The translations under genes were made by a program, and so were the position numbers. A DNA stretch of 64,000 nt. It comes from Parelaphostrongylus tenuis. Taxonomy: Eukaryota; Nematoda; Chromadorea; Rhabditida; Metastrongylidae. Under the pieces are notes generated by a model that searched no databases, was not told the origin of the DNA, and was given only the letters and a program-made list of their open reading frames with translations. This document shows positions 21,544 to 36,500 of the stretch, piece after piece. Where the stretch lies: positions 1-64,000 of the forward strand of contig JAHQIW010003648.1 in the NCBI GenBank assembly GCA_019055375.1, in the 5' to 3' direction. Position 1 is the stretch's first letter. Every line of letters begins with the position of its first letter.

Positions 21544-24500
21544 TTATTTAAGGCATATAGTTGCATGAAGGGCAACTGGTTTGTGTTGTTCTATTTGAAC
21601 TTCTTCGCCAACTAAGCCGTAATACAGGCCAGAAGAACAGAAGGAATCCTGCAAATGGTGCTGTTGTAATCCACCCAAATCATGGCTTTTCACTGGCACT
21701 TTGATATACGCATAATGTGCTATCACAGTGGTTTTTTATAATAGTGATCTCAAATGAAAATCGCAGAGCAGGCGGTACTCACGTGTCGGAAAAGTGAGTC
21801 CATTCTCTTGTTATAAAGTACGCGATCAGCCCAAGCTGGGCAAAGTGTGCGCATGAATTCTTCCTTGCCAGAGTCTTCATTGATTTCGTAGTGGCGAGAA
21901 GGCTGAAACCAAATCATGCTCTGCAGGTCATGACACGAAATCTCGAGTATATAAAGTAGATTAACAAAGTTATCCACCTGGAAAAATACATTTTGTTCCT
22001 TGAGTTGATCCTTGAAGACGACCCGGGCTAGTTCGCTGTTGTATCTGGAACACATGATACTACCAAATGGACAATATGATAGATTACAAGGGTGATGCAC
22101 TACAGCAATAAAATACGATGCAAGCGCTGCGCACACTGTACCGACAGCAGACCAGACCACTAATATATAATGGAGACTGTAGTGCGTATTCAGAAGATAA
22201 TGATATTTTTAGAAGAAGTTAGAAGACAATCACTTCTTAACCATCTGTCCCCTTCCCAGTCGGAAGAACCAGTCATGAATCGAGTGAAGGTCGAATCTCA
22301 GACGCTCTACCGTTGTGACATTCTGAAAAAAAAAAGAAATTTGTTGAAGAGAGGATAAGGGTTATGTGTGGATCGCCTTAGTATAGAATTAGGTCTTCTC
22401 ATAAGTCTTTGGCACTAGAGCAATGAACACTAAATCTATCAACCAGAAGTATCTAAAATTGCTTAACAATACTATTCAATGTGTGTGCCATCAGCCTGAA
22501 TTCATTTCTGCCATCTCTCAGGCAACAAATCATGACCCCGCTCATAAAACTCGTCATCCTTGGATTCAAAAAAAGCTCTCAATCTCTGACGCAAACGGCA
22601 GGTGTCTCGGACCTTCTTCTTGCTCAGGAAGTGTTCCAGTGACCAGAGGAGGTGATAGTCAGACGGCGACACCTCAAGGCTGTACAGCGAATGATTCACC
22701 AAATAATAGCCCATTTCGGTCAACTTCCTCTTTGTCAATATGGCAACATGCAGCCTTGCGTTGTCTTCAAGCAGGATGAATTGCGGAGTACGTCGGCGTG
22801 ATATGGCCCAGTTATAGCGGTCCAGGTACTCACCTGAACACAAATTTTTGAACCTTTGCACGGTTGATGTTCTCGAAGGCAGTTTTGAGCACTGCGTCCA
22901 TATTCATACCAGCAAATTGTGATAAAGGCTCCGTTGAGCGGTCATGATGCGGCAAGTATGAGAAAATGGTGACACCAAAGAATGCTCAGAAAATTCTGCA
23001 CAAAAGCGGTGTTGATTTCTTGCCTTAGAGATGAGAAATGTGTTCAGGCTGCTGATGTATATTTGGAATAGCGTTGTTAAGCAGTTTCAATTCTGGTCAA
23101 TAGATTTATAAAAAGAGCGGCTCTGGGGAACGTTTCAAGAGCATCCAGGATGTAGTGAAGAGGACAAAGAACATCCGACTCTGTGCCCACCTTTTCGACT
23201 CGACGATTATCCCTGCCCTAACGTATGCAGCAGAAGCTGGTCGCTACGTTAGCAGGATGAAAGATCACTTGGCGTTATCGAGCACGCTCAGTCGAAAGGT
23301 CGATGCTGCGAGTATTCCTATGTCGCAAATGAGAAAAGGTCGAAGTTCGACCTACGACAAAGATCGAAGATCAAAGACGCCATTCTACACGCCAGGATAT
23401 CGAAAATACGGTGGGCCGGACACGTGATGCGCTTCAACGACAACCGATGGACGAGAGCCGTTACCGAGTGGATCCCTCGGGACATCAAGCGCTCTACAGG
23501 AAGAGCAGCGACCCGTTGGTCAATTTCTTCACGAAAAGATGGAAGAAAGATAGGATGCTCAGCGAATCCTAGAGCGAGGGGGATCCTACTGGGCTAGTCT
23601 TGCATGCGATAGGGAAAATCGGAAGTGTTGCTGGTACCCGCTCGAGCCACTCGACGATCAGTGCGACAGGTGATACATGTGATTACTCTGGTGCCAAAAT
23701 TTCTAAGAGGACCTAGAACAACAGAACTTATTCTCTTTTGAACATAATCTTTCAAAAACTATCGACCTCCTACACATGCTGTGCTAATCATAGCACTTAT
23801 TTCATTCGGCCGTTGTTTCGTGTCTATCAGTGTGCACATCAAAAGTTCTGGGTCACCTGTATTAATCACTTGACGACCATACGTACCGTTTTCGATACAT
23901 AGCGTGCGCCGCGCTAGCGGTGAGCTGGCGGCGAGTACGTATCAAGCACGCTTCTATGAGCGATAGAATTTATTTGTTTATTTAAGGTTCTAAGAGGACA
24001 TTATTCAGCATCACATGATTCTATAAAAGGTTTTTTTGATAAAGAAAATGTCCATCTGCAGGAAATCTATCTATCGTTTGAGACAAAAGAAAACCACATC
24101 CTGTGAATCAAAGGAAGCTTACTTTTAGTAGTTAGAGAACATTTGCTTCTTCCTTCTTGATCTATGTTTCTGTACTCATTTGATAGCTTGAAAAATGCCG
24201 ATCCTCACACTTAGCTTTTTTTTTTTGCAAAACTTTCCTATTACATTCTACGAAAATTTTCTGTCAAAGTGTGTTGCTTCAGTTTCGCAACGGATTTTTT
24301 TTTTGGTATTAAATACTAGAATTTTGATGTTAAGTAAACTTTCTCACTATGGAAAATTAGCTGTCATTGAATGGGCTTCTATAAACATATTTTTAGAAGA
24401 AAGAGCACTCGTTTGTCTTGAAAGTCTACATTTTTCATCAAGAATTGCAAAGATGTGGTCGCATTTTTGTGAAAAGTCCTCATGTTGTTTCTTTCTTCTT

Positions 24501-27500
24501 CTCTAGAAAGAGCTTTTTCACCAACATATTAGTAATCATTCGCTAGCTTGAAAACTGCGAGACTTAGCAATAAGCTTGGTTTTCAGAGAGTACGAAGTGA
24601 TAACTAGAAAGAGAATCACGTTTTGTTTTCGGAGTAGGCTGTTTTAACTTTGCAGCAAAGTTTTGGGAATATATCGTGCATTTCAATCCTGGGAAGCTTT
24701 TATTTTGATGAAATATTACAGAAGATACTTTTCAAAACTGTTTTGTAGTGAAGATTAACCCTGTATATCAAGAAATATTCTATGTTTCAACGAGAAAACG
24801 ATATTGCCGTGAAAGGGAATATATTTCCAAGTGTTATCTAGCATTCGTTCCTTCCTTTTTCATTTACGTTCTTGTAGTTATTCGATAGCTTGAAAAATTC
24901 ACATTTTCATACCGAGTTTGCTTGCGAAAAGGCTTCCATGATACGTTCAGCTAACTTGAAAAAGGTAACGTTTTGAAATCGGAATTCGTTTTTCCAACTT
25001 CACCGGGAATTTTCTGTTTTTTATTGTGAAATTTTGATTTCAGAGAAACTTTGTCGCCATAAAGGATTGAATATTACTGGGCAGATTTCTATAAACTTGT
25101 TTCTAATAAGAAGAACATCTAGTCATCCAAAAAATTTCCACTTTTTAGCTTGAGTTGTGCGAAATGCAGTCACAATCTGTGAAATGTGCTCGCGTTCCTT
25201 GAATTTTTTACATGAAAGATATTTTCACTAGACGATTAATGATCAATCAATAGCTTGAGAAATGAAGATTTTTGTACTAGGCTTGGTTTACAGAAAGGCT
25301 TTTCAGGGAATAATACCATCGCGGGGAAAAATACGCCTCGCCTTCGGGATAGTTATCTCATTGCTTGAACTTCGCCAAAGGTTCTTTTGATAGTTATATA
25401 GCGAAATTTAGATGATGCGGATACGTAACTGTCACAAGAGAGCGACATATTACCAAGAAAATTTTCGTTGGCATTTTTAGTAGGAAGTACGCCAACACGT
25501 CCCAAAAATCCTCGTTCAACTGGAGAAACCACAAAAATGAGTTTACTTTCAACTCTTATTCGCCATTTCTGTCTGATATCTTGTAAGAGTATGACCGCCT
25601 ATTTCGATCTCATCATTCCTTCGATCGCCATAGATATTTGTCTGCTGTTCATTCAGACACAACTGGTTTTCGGCCCGGAGTTGTATTGTACAGGCAAAAG
25701 TACCCAACTCCTCTTTGCATTCGGGAACTATAGTTATAGGAATTAACAAGACCAATGTGTTAATAATTTTATGATTAGCTAAGCGTGGAGTAAAAGCTTC
25801 AACCTTTTGTTTGAACGTGTATGCGGAAGAACCGAATCAAATCATGCGGTGGAAGGAATATTCTCACTGGTGAAAATGATGCTCATCGGAAACAGTTGGG
25901 CAGCAAAGGGGTCTCTGTTTTACTGTTGAACGTCTAACCACCTGGACGTGATTACACTGGAGTTATTTGGGGAGCTCGGGAGTTTGATCGCGCGCACGAA
26001 GTCGTCTTGAGGGCATCAACTAGAAAGAATACGTAGAGGGCGTAAACGGCACAAATACCCAGTGTCAAAATCACCGAAATAATATACGCTCGTATTACAG
26101 AATAAACGCGGATAAGAAAGTTAGTACCTGTTAATCGACAGAACAAAGTCTTTTTGTAATTTAAAAAAGTTACAACTCTAGGAGTTTACTAATAATCGAG
26201 AAAACAATTGAGGACCATTGATGAGGTGGCATTGCATGCAGTGTGTAGCATCATTTTTGACAAACAAGTAATCAACTTCTCATTTTCAATAATTATCATG
26301 ACTTTGAGTTATTTCATGAAATGAAATAGTTTTAAAACTGGAAGATTTTTATCGTAATTTTTGATTTCAGAAAAACAAAGTGATAAAGTGCTTGATTTTT
26401 GATTACTGATTTTTGATTGAGGCAATGAATAAGAACAAGAAGTTGTCAGTATGAAAAATTAAAGGTAATATAGTCGATCAATGAAAGAAAATGGATAAGA
26501 TAGGACAAAAATGTTCAGTAACAGTATGAAACACACCATTTTCGTGTGTATCTGGCTTTTCCTTTGAACGCGGGGTTTTGGGAAGGATAATCGGCAATGC
26601 TCCTACCACAGGTAGCCTTATTAAACTCCCTGCTATCATTTTTCATGACTTGTTGTCGATTAAAATCCTTTTAATGACGGCAAAAGTAAAAATTAGCAGA
26701 AGGAGTTTTTCGCAAATATTTTTGACTAATTAGCGACACCAGTGTAATGACGAACCAACGACTATCCTTCTGTTACACGACATCTGCGATGGCATTCCGC
26801 GCTTCTTATTTCATATCCTTAGCTACAGCTATTACCTATGAATTAGATTTGAATGAATTACCCTGCCATGTCTGTCGAAGTGCTCAATAGCTGCAACCTT
26901 GCCGGAATCATCTTTTGTTGCGACAGTTTTCACCATTTGCGTTCTTGCGAGGTGCTGTAATGAATTGACGAGAAATGGGTAGAAGTACGCAATAGCATAA
27001 ACTTACTGTGAGTAATTGAGTTTCATGTAGTTGTGCGTTGAACGCGCCAGCTACGATAATGGCATCATCGCGCAAACCTTCGTTTTCCAGCCTAGAATCA
27101 ACCTGAGTTGGGTATATTTCTGACTTCAACGGAGACTGATTTCTTTGAGAATCCGTAACACAAAACTCGAGATTCTGATGTTTCTCATTACACTAAATAA
27201 AGCCAAAATTGAAGCCTTGCTCGCTACGAGTTACTGGGGATCTGAAGGCTTCAGTTGAGATTGTTCTAGAGATGGAAATCATAGTCCTCTTAAATTCCAT
27301 ATAAATTCGCAGTGCTCTTATATTCCATATAAATTCGAAGCTAGATCACAGTTCAGGCAACATTTTACTTAGTAATAAAACTGATTCCTATGCACCGTGT
27401 GTGAAGACAGCATGAATACTCATGCATAAGAAATCTCTTGGTGCGGACTCCCTGCTACAAAACTTTTTTGATGAAGAAATTGTAGAACAAAAATTCTGTT

Positions 27501-30500
27501 GTTTTCAAAATGAATTGCAATGGGCTTCATGGCTTCACTGATACCCTCAAATCTGTGTTTAAATTCAGATAAACATATGAGTACATAACAGGTTAAACAA
27601 TGTTTTTCACATCTTGGTGTAAGTTCCACGCGTACGCAGTGAAACATTAACGAAGCATATGCATTCATTTCAATGCACACTCCAATCGGAGTGCTTGTTT
27701 TGCCGTAGTTGGTTCTACAGTCCATTTGATCTCTGCCAAGAGCCTCCCTACTACTACAGATTTTGTAGCCCCGTGCTTTAAAGATCATTAGTCACTTTTT
27801 GCTTATCACAATTCGTGGAAAAAAGTTGCTAGATGGAGTTTGTTTTGTCTCAATACGTTCCATAGTTGTTAATACTGAGTTTTGTATAGGTATAGTGACA
27901 CAAAGATTGTTGATGATGAGAGGATCCCTGGAATATGCCACTTTTGCTTGTTATGGGAGACAGAGTAACAAAAAAAAACTATTAGAATGAAGCTTTATGT
28001 CTTTGTCTAAGAAGCATTTGTGATCGTGCATAGCCGCGGACAGAAATCACATCCAGAATATGTTAGTAAAAGTGTATGTAAAACTTCTGTTATACTCGAA
28101 TTTCATTAAGTCGAAAATTTGATTTTTTATAGTCGCTACAAATTCACCAAGGTACGCAAACTGGATTTTCGAATCGTCAACACCCTAATGATTGAATGTC
28201 TATATACTTGACTTGAATAGTCCATACTGCATATAGTCCTAAGTAAATACTTCGACTCACTCTCTGAGAAGAATCTCGATTTGTTCGGCTCGTTTCTGAG
28301 CCGCTTTCGTTACTTCCGGTTGCTGAGCGATTTCATTCACATCCTCGAATGGAACTGAGTGCAGATTCAGATTTACAAATGTCATCTGCAATGTTATGGA
28401 TTTGGTCAGACACATCATTTTGATTTTCCTGAAGCATCATATATGCGTTGTTTGGTGAGGTGTTATCGTAGACATTGCTAGAGTAACCTGCTCAAAGATT
28501 ATGATTGGAAAAATCTAATTCAGCGAACAACTGTGAAGATGATTTCTGTATATATTCTCACTTACATATTATACGATTGCAGGTCAAAAATTGGCGCTAG
28601 AAAGTAAATTCAGGAAGCGCAGAGATCCTCTCGAGTTCTGTATTCCCAGACCCACTTATCCTGATCTTCGTGGTGGGACGCTCGTTATTCATTGGATGCG
28701 ATGCATTTAATGCAAAATAATGATGGGTTCCAACTTCAAACTGATTTACATCGAAGTACAACATATCAAGCATATAAACAAAACCTATTAATCGACTGTT
28801 TTCGAAACCTCGTTTTTGAACTTCGATATATTCAGAAGACTTCGATGTTCGCCGTGTCAGTGGCTTACACGTTTCGGTGGTCTCGCCCACCTTATCAGAG
28901 CTACACGCCTCAGTGGCCGTGCTTGCATTATAGGAAAGGGTAATGCTTTAAGCTTTCCAGAATACATTGAAATTTGAGAACGGGTTTCAAAACAGTTGAT
29001 TGAAAGGCAATTTCTACTTAGATAATTGACAACAGCCGAGTGTCATCTACTGTAGAAGACTAAGGCGACCTCTCACTTTAGCCCTAGTTTTATCATACTC
29101 TGTCTTCCCTTTACTACTGGGTAGGGTTGGCTAGTAAAGCGTGTGGCTCTGATGAGGTGGACGACATCCCTGGAGAGTACATAAGCCAATGACATAGCAA
29201 ATCTCGAAAAGGTCAAAAAGTCTTTTAGAACAAATAAATATAAAACGAGATATAACATATAACATATGACGAAATAAACAGCCTTAGTGCTTGCCCTAAA
29301 ACGGTTTTTCTTAATCCACGGGTATGCACTACATCATCTAGAGGTGGGGCGCTGCAACCATATCTCTCTCGACTTTTCTCGACTATGGGTAGCAACGTAT
29401 TATTCTCTTGTATTGTGGCCACAGTGTTCAAATCATTATCATCTTCAATCTGTTAGCATCCTCACAATTGTCACAACAATCTTCCTGCTTAGTCCAATTA
29501 AGAGATTCCAAGCGCTAAACTCTGCCTTCACATAACTACTATCGCATGTCACGCGCTTTACCACTCTAAGATAAAAGCTTACATGTACCATTTACTACGT
29601 CAAGCTTCTTGCAGCGTCATTATTATCAAGTCAAGTCTCTTGTACCACTGTTGAAGGGCTCTTTTCCGTTATTGGAATCACTTAAAAAAACAAACCCCTT
29701 CGCTGAACAAAGATTTTCCGCTGCACTTCTAGTAATCACTCGAAAGCGTAAATCTAATAAATCTAAGTCTATTGCGCTACATGACCGTTCTTTGGAAAGC
29801 TTTTTTGACATTATAGCAGAAAGCACACCTTTGTGTTCCACACGTGCATACTCCTCGCAAGACAGAGCTCTTTTCTCAACCTCTAGTGCTGTGCTTATTT
29901 GCTGAAAATACGGCTTCACTGCAGTGTAGTATAGGAAATAAGACTGAGTTTCACATACGCGACGCTGTTTGTTGGCTAGTGTGTGTGCAGAGAAGGAGGA
30001 GAGGGTGAGGGGCAGTAGATTCGATACAGCGATCGATCGATCGTGTTGGCGCGTTACACATTTGGAGTGCAACTTTTGTTATTCAATAAGAATTTTTTAC
30101 CTTTGATAGAAACTTCAGACAAAACGCATAGGTTTGATGCAACAAAAATTCCTCCACACGTTCAAATGCTTTTTCTTACAGCGAAGTAATAGTGAAAATA
30201 CGCGACCGCCGTAAAACATAATTTTATTACAAATGTTACAGCGTTATCATAAAGCTTTTTCAAAATAGGTCATGTAGCTCTGTAGCCAAGGATTTGATCT
30301 TTCGAATGATTACTAACATTCTTGCAGACATTTCCTATCCAGCGAAAGGGATTGGATCTTCATTTGTTCCCGGATGAGGAAGAAGAGTCGTAACTGTATT
30401 GTACGTCACACCAGTATATCTTATTACTCCATCAATTATGACAAAGGCCCTTTGTTATCTCAAAATGACTTAATACTCATAATTGCATCCTCAATTATTG

Positions 30501-33500
30501 AGCCCCTTGACCACTAGCGTCTTAATGTGATCAATTAATGTACTTGATGTAATATTCGTCGATGTAGTTATGATTTTAGTTGAGTTAATAGCGTGAACAC
30601 CTTATTTCCCCACGTTTTAGATCACGAGCTTGGGTACGTTTGAAAAATACCGCGTAGCAGGCAAAGCAATGATAAGAAACTATATCACCAACTAACCAAT
30701 ACAAATATGATTAAATAGGTAGGAAATCATTTACTGACGAGATCGCAAGATCGAAACACATGTATCGGGCTCTATAAGTCAGCCCTCATTGACAGACCAC
30801 TAACATGGGTGGCTCAAATAATGATTACCAGGCATATTGAAATTTGAGCTGTGGTCTTAAGAAAACACTCGAAACAAAAGATATGATGTATTGAATATAC
30901 TAGCCACGAGCATTCGAGTGTACAACACTCTGTGTTTGGTGAGTTTTTTACTGGACATAGAGTGTAAATCGTACGTCGTCGCTAACTCTTATTGTGGGGA
31001 CTGGAGCACCCACAGAGATTAGCAAAAGACGAGAGAGGGCAACTGCCCGACTGACGAGATCGCAGGATCGAAACACGTGTATCGAGTTCTATAAGTCAGC
31101 CCTCATTGACAGACCACTGACATGCGTGGCTCAAATAATGATTACCAGGCATATTGAATACTGAGCTGTGGTCTCAAGAAAACACTCGAAACAAAAGGAA
31201 ATCATTTAGTTGAGATTATGTAAAAAAATGCTCCACATTACATCCGTTCTATGGAAACTTATAGGTTGGAAAGAAAGTTCTGAGACATTGTAAAAAATTG
31301 AACAATATTAACTACTCCTCAAAAAAAAGGCCATCGCTTCCTATGACTTTTTGCCTTCGGTCGGCCAAGCTCCGGGTGTGGTTGAAGTTGACCATTTCTT
31401 CGAATTCGAATCAAAGAACTCTCGACATGCTTCTTCATTTTAATTAAACGATTCAAATAGGACGTCCTGATCGAAGTTTGTCTTCGAAGTCAAGTTTCCG
31501 GCATTGAAACGTTGAAACCAGCGCCCAGCAACAGATCTGCTTGATGTGCCTTCCCCTTTAACTTCGCTAATTATTTCATCGAACGCAGTTCACTGTGAAA
31601 GAAAACCCTTACTCCAATAATGACGCAGTCAAACACGAAATTCGATTGTATCGTTGGACATGGCAGAGACTTGCGACAAAGAAAATAAAGACGATTAATA
31701 TCTAGGGCTTTAGTGGGGAGACCCTACATAATAAATTGTAATACTTCCATTATATTCATGGGAGATATCTCACCCTTATTGAAGTGCCCCAGAACTTTCT
31801 TTCCAACCCTATCAAATGAGATTATGCATCTCGACACACATCTTCTATAAAATTTTTTCATCTATTTTTGTAACGATTATACTTGCCAAAGAAAAAAGTA
31901 ATAAGCTTAACTGTGTTGGTCACTCACTTCCTTTCCGTGGATTCTGAAGCGCGTGAGAAGAAATGCAGTCCGTTGCTGTGACAGATCGCGTGTGCCATCA
32001 TCTCTCTTCAAAAGAATGTTTTTACAAAAGGCATGCTTTTTAGTAACACTTAATGTGTAAATGACAGTGTACCAGGCAGGATCAATCATTGCAAATGAAA
32101 TTACTGGAAAGTTTTACGTCATGAAATCGTAGTGGCGTCCAGATACTATTGAAAGTCCATGTTTGACATCAATATACAAATTGTGATCCTACATATTTGA
32201 AGCTTTCAGCTACGAAACATTTGCAGTTTCACAAAGCAGCAATTTTGGATTTCTGTGTTTTTCTTCATATTCCCGATTTATGCGCGCAGCAAACATTAAG
32301 CTATCAAAAACCAAAAATTATTGTTTTTATGGCTGCACTTGTGAACCAGAAATGTTGAGCCTTTCCAATTTCAATTCTCCTCATTTTTTTCTAGGTGAAC
32401 TATGTGTTATCACCGAGTCTTTGCCTAAGATATATGACAGAGTAGTTAACTACAGGGATGATTCTTTCTCTCATTCTTCAACTGCTACTTATCGGTTAGT
32501 GTCCACGTTACATTAGAAGTATTTCGCTACTGACATAGAACTCTCTGCGGAACGTGAGTTGTTGACCAAAAGTGTTTTGATAGAATCCCTCGCACGTCGT
32601 CTCCCCGATGCATAAATGATGACCTTCTCTCATTTGCCGGTATCCACTATTTAAATATCTGTCAAAATGTTGGACAGCAGCGGCTTCTCGGAACAGGTAC
32701 AGATTTCCCAGACCCTGAAATAGTACAAGCATATTATGCTCAAATTCTGGAATTATGCTCAAATTGATGAAACTTTCTCCTTAGTGCTAAGGTAATATGA
32801 AGGTGACAAATAGAGCACTGGATAGTGATGCACACTAACGGGAAGCCAAGGTTCGGGGCCCTTTCTCAATGCTTCTTGCAGATCCACATAGGGAGACCTT
32901 AACGTGAGTATCTTTAAGATTGCAAGGAAATTTGACTCTACCAGCATTTCGCCATTTGAAAAGAAGGCGGATTACTCAAATAGCAATCGAAACCAAAAGG
33001 AAATGGTCGATAGCCCTTGTGAAGAGTGATTTCGTGAGAACAAAGCCAATGCAAGAAGTGCTGGGATCCACACAGTATATGCGATGACGAGCCATGTGTA
33101 AAAAGAAAAGCTTTGCTGAGTACAAAATCTACATTACAATGTTCGGTTTTCTGAAATGGTAATTAGCATACGTTTTCTTACATGTGACATGTGAAAGATA
33201 AAGATTAAATCGTTCGGTGTCAACACCTTGGCGATGGGCCATATAGTCCACTTTAAAAGTTATCGTAGAGCTACTGAACCCATATCTGCCATATGAATGA
33301 CTCCTGTTGACCTATCAATATATAAAGTCAGTGGGTTTGCACCTCTGGACAAGTTTGGTACAAATTCGCTGACTCCGGAGCGGATAGGAAACCTCGATTA
33401 ACTTGAGGTGCTAGAACGGGCATGCATTGCGGGACATCTCTAATTTAAGCGCTGTACTCGTATTGTGTGCCACTGGGGCACAATATATTTTTGAGAGCAC

Positions 33501-36500
33501 TCAAATTGTTTGCTAGCAGCACATCTGATGAGTTATGTCAATCACAGTGAAAGCATGTCTACAATTTGATGTTGCGTTTCATATCGAGCAAGGGAGAGTA
33601 CTCACTGTTATTTTTGTGTCGAAAAATGCAGTAGACGATTGGAAGTGCCTGTAGATATCAGGCGAGTCGATGATGCTGGAAATAGAATGCCGTGATTATC
33701 ACTGAAACTAGGCCTATCGACGAAATCTTACTGATTCTGTCGTCAAAGTGAAGCTTTTAAATGATCATATTGTGAATTTTGAATTTATGAGAAGCTTGAT
33801 TGTCGACATGCCATGTCATGATTTACAATGAGAGAAATCATATGATAGTATATAAATGTTTCGAACAGCAAAAAAGTATTCACTTACCCTCCATGAATCA
33901 CCCTAATAACGTAATCTGGGTCCGAAGCTGATAGAAAACCTTGAACATGAACAGCAGCAAATTCCGGCTTTTGTTCGCTAATTTCCTTCGCCACTTCAGA
34001 CGCCCATCTTCTCAGGATAGCATCCTTGAAAAAGCATACAAATCGTTGAAAAGTTTTTGCATCTGCGCAAAACAGATACCCATTCTTCAGTCATTATTAA
34101 CAACATTAGAAACTAAAATTTTCTTGAAATTTCTTAAGAATAAACGCAATACAAGCCGAAATAAATGAATATAGTGCTTTGAGGATCACGAATAAAGTCC
34201 CTGTCACGGTCAAGGCGTCGTTCCACATTTCAGTTGTATGAAGCAGAAGCGATTCTTGAATAAAATTTATGCTGGCTGGGAAACAAATTGTTATCTTGTC
34301 ACTCCTCGCAAGCAATCCTAGACTGATTAAGATGATCCTTTCAATGCAAAGCGTCCACATCGTTTTGTTTTATGAGCTGGTTCTTGAACATGTTTCATCG
34401 GAAACAATCGAAGAGAAGCCAAGCATGAAATCGAAGAAACTTCTAAACAAGCAGTGTACAGGTGGTTCGAAGAGTGTTATAGTGGAGATTGAATTAGTGG
34501 TAACGAAGGAGGTCGTGTAGGCCTACTATCATTCACCGACGACTACGTGAAGGCGCTAATCAAAGGTAACCTAAAGAAAACTACTTAGTAGTGTTGCGCA
34601 AGAACTCCTGTTAAAGAGTATTCGCCAACTTTTGTCGTCATTTGAAAGCTAATGAGAATATGGAAGAGATGGCTGAATAGATGTTGCACGACGAACGAAG
34701 GTATTGTTGCTGTTAAGTCTGCAAAAACTAATTACAAGCGAAAATCCACAAGTGAATGACTTTTTAAAATGCGTTGAAGCGTTGTCACTTCCGCAATTCT
34801 GGAAGAGTAGTCTACTGGAATAACTAATTTACACTATTTCGATAACAATCTCTCAAAGAATATTACACCTAATCGATAAAATTCCTTGTGGATCCGGATC
34901 GCTGAGAGTACATATGCAATAAAATCGCTCGGCTGCATTTCATATATAAGTAGGAGAGGAGTATGAGACTCTGGTTCAACTGAATCCGTACAAAAACCTA
35001 AATGAACCCGACAACTTCTGTGAACGACAGTTGTACACAGGAACCGGTAGTAGTTTGTAACGCATCGTTAATTCCAAAACAATTTGTTATTTATTACATG
35101 ATCTCAGACAAGGAATTATATCAACCCATGAAATGAAGATATACGAATCAACTAGGTTTTGTTTGACACCTGCCCCCACGTTATGACATCTTTTGAATCA
35201 CCACGAATGGGTAGAGATCGACGTCATCGCCTGAGATAAATAGAGAGCAGCGCAAGTTTAATAACAACATTGGCGATGCCAAAGGTGCTTTTCGCGAAAT
35301 TTTCACCCACAGTTTGAGCACGACTGTGTCCAATTCCAATTTGTGCTCTTTGGATCATTCCCGTAAACGGACAAGTGCTGATAGCACAGACAGTGTTAAA
35401 AGTTTGGTGAGAGAAAGGCAATGCAAGGAATTTAGCAGTTTAATTTCAGACCAGGTAAGCACCTGAAAGAAGATCGTGGCTTCGAAGCCCATCTGAGGGT
35501 CCGACTTTGCCCGCTCCACCCTTGTAGCTGTATATTTGCAGTAATGGCGTTTCTCTATGTTGTATTTCAATTCTCAGTCGATTACTTTCACCAAAACACA
35601 TTGGGAATCTGGTTTGTTCATTTGTGTTCGTAAAATGGCTAGATTGACTGAATTATCTCTCTTGCTTGTCATAGCTTGCCAATCTACCATACCAGTATTT
35701 TCATCCTACAAACGACTGACACAAAGTTTCCGACTCAAAATATTAAAGACGCGTGTTTGAGCCTATGGCAACGTGCACTGTATGGCGCCTATAATCACTT
35801 CGTCATAGCGTCAATCCAATTCAAGTTTTCCTATCTGCTGTGAATAAGATCACCTTCTTATGAGCGTTATAAGCCAAACGTTTCGTTTATTTTTTAAGTA
35901 TCCTACTGTCGGGTTAGAAGGAACGCATAATGACAATTGCGGGTGGTCAACTGCTGAAGTTGGATGGTGGTAGTCGACTGGCTGTCTCTTGTAGTCATTT
36001 AGTGGTAAAGTAAAGATTGGAAGGATGAAGAATCGTAGCCGCTGCGCAAGGTCGATTATAGATGTACACAGAAACCAAACCTCCAAGCTTTCGTTAGAAA
36101 CTCTGTCGAACGGCCACTAATGGCGGGTTAGCTGATTCTTTGTCGCAATTCATATGTACGGAATTTACAACTGTTCATTAATGAAAATATCTGTGGATGT
36201 GCGTTGAACTTAGTCTAAATAGTTATTCCGTTCAGAAGTTTTTTCGTTCCCAGAGAAATTTTAGATCATTCCCGTTATCTGGTCCCAGTTTCAGGGTTAT
36301 CAATCAGTGTTCTACGAGGTTCAAGAAGGAAGATAAAAAATCGAAATGAATGCTAGAAGTCTGGGATCCGCACAGTGGGAAAAACTGTGATGGCGAGACC
36401 AATAAAGTGCCAAAGTGCCAAAATATTCTATCGCCGTAGTTTTTCAGGTTGATTCTATCTTTCCTGCCGATTTATTCTCGCATCAATTACTATTTGACGA

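Noticed and set aside
22423..22779. 118-codon plus-strand open frame
   Set aside because: It is the antisense shadow of the mariner transposase on the minus strand.
25952..26146. Exon with a transmembrane segment (minus) as part of the 5-phosphatase-like gene
   Set aside because: The phases of exons 26862 and 22322 join directly and the family has no membrane segment at this point.
28597..28890. 97-codon minus frame with protein-like ends (IRISGSGNTELERIS)
   Set aside because: It falls between two in-phase exons of the 5-phosphatase-like gene whose join needs no extra exon, and it has no family match.
29626..30072. 148-codon minus-strand frame
   Set aside because: It overlaps a dispersed repeat region, has a competing plus frame, and shows no motif or splice partner.
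35224..35570. Possible exon pair on the minus strand (GFEATIFFQ and CPFTGMIQRAQIGIGHSRAQ)
   Set aside because: The boundary TTTCAG|GTGCTT could be donor or acceptor, phases cannot be settled, and no family is recognised; it lies inside another gene's intron.
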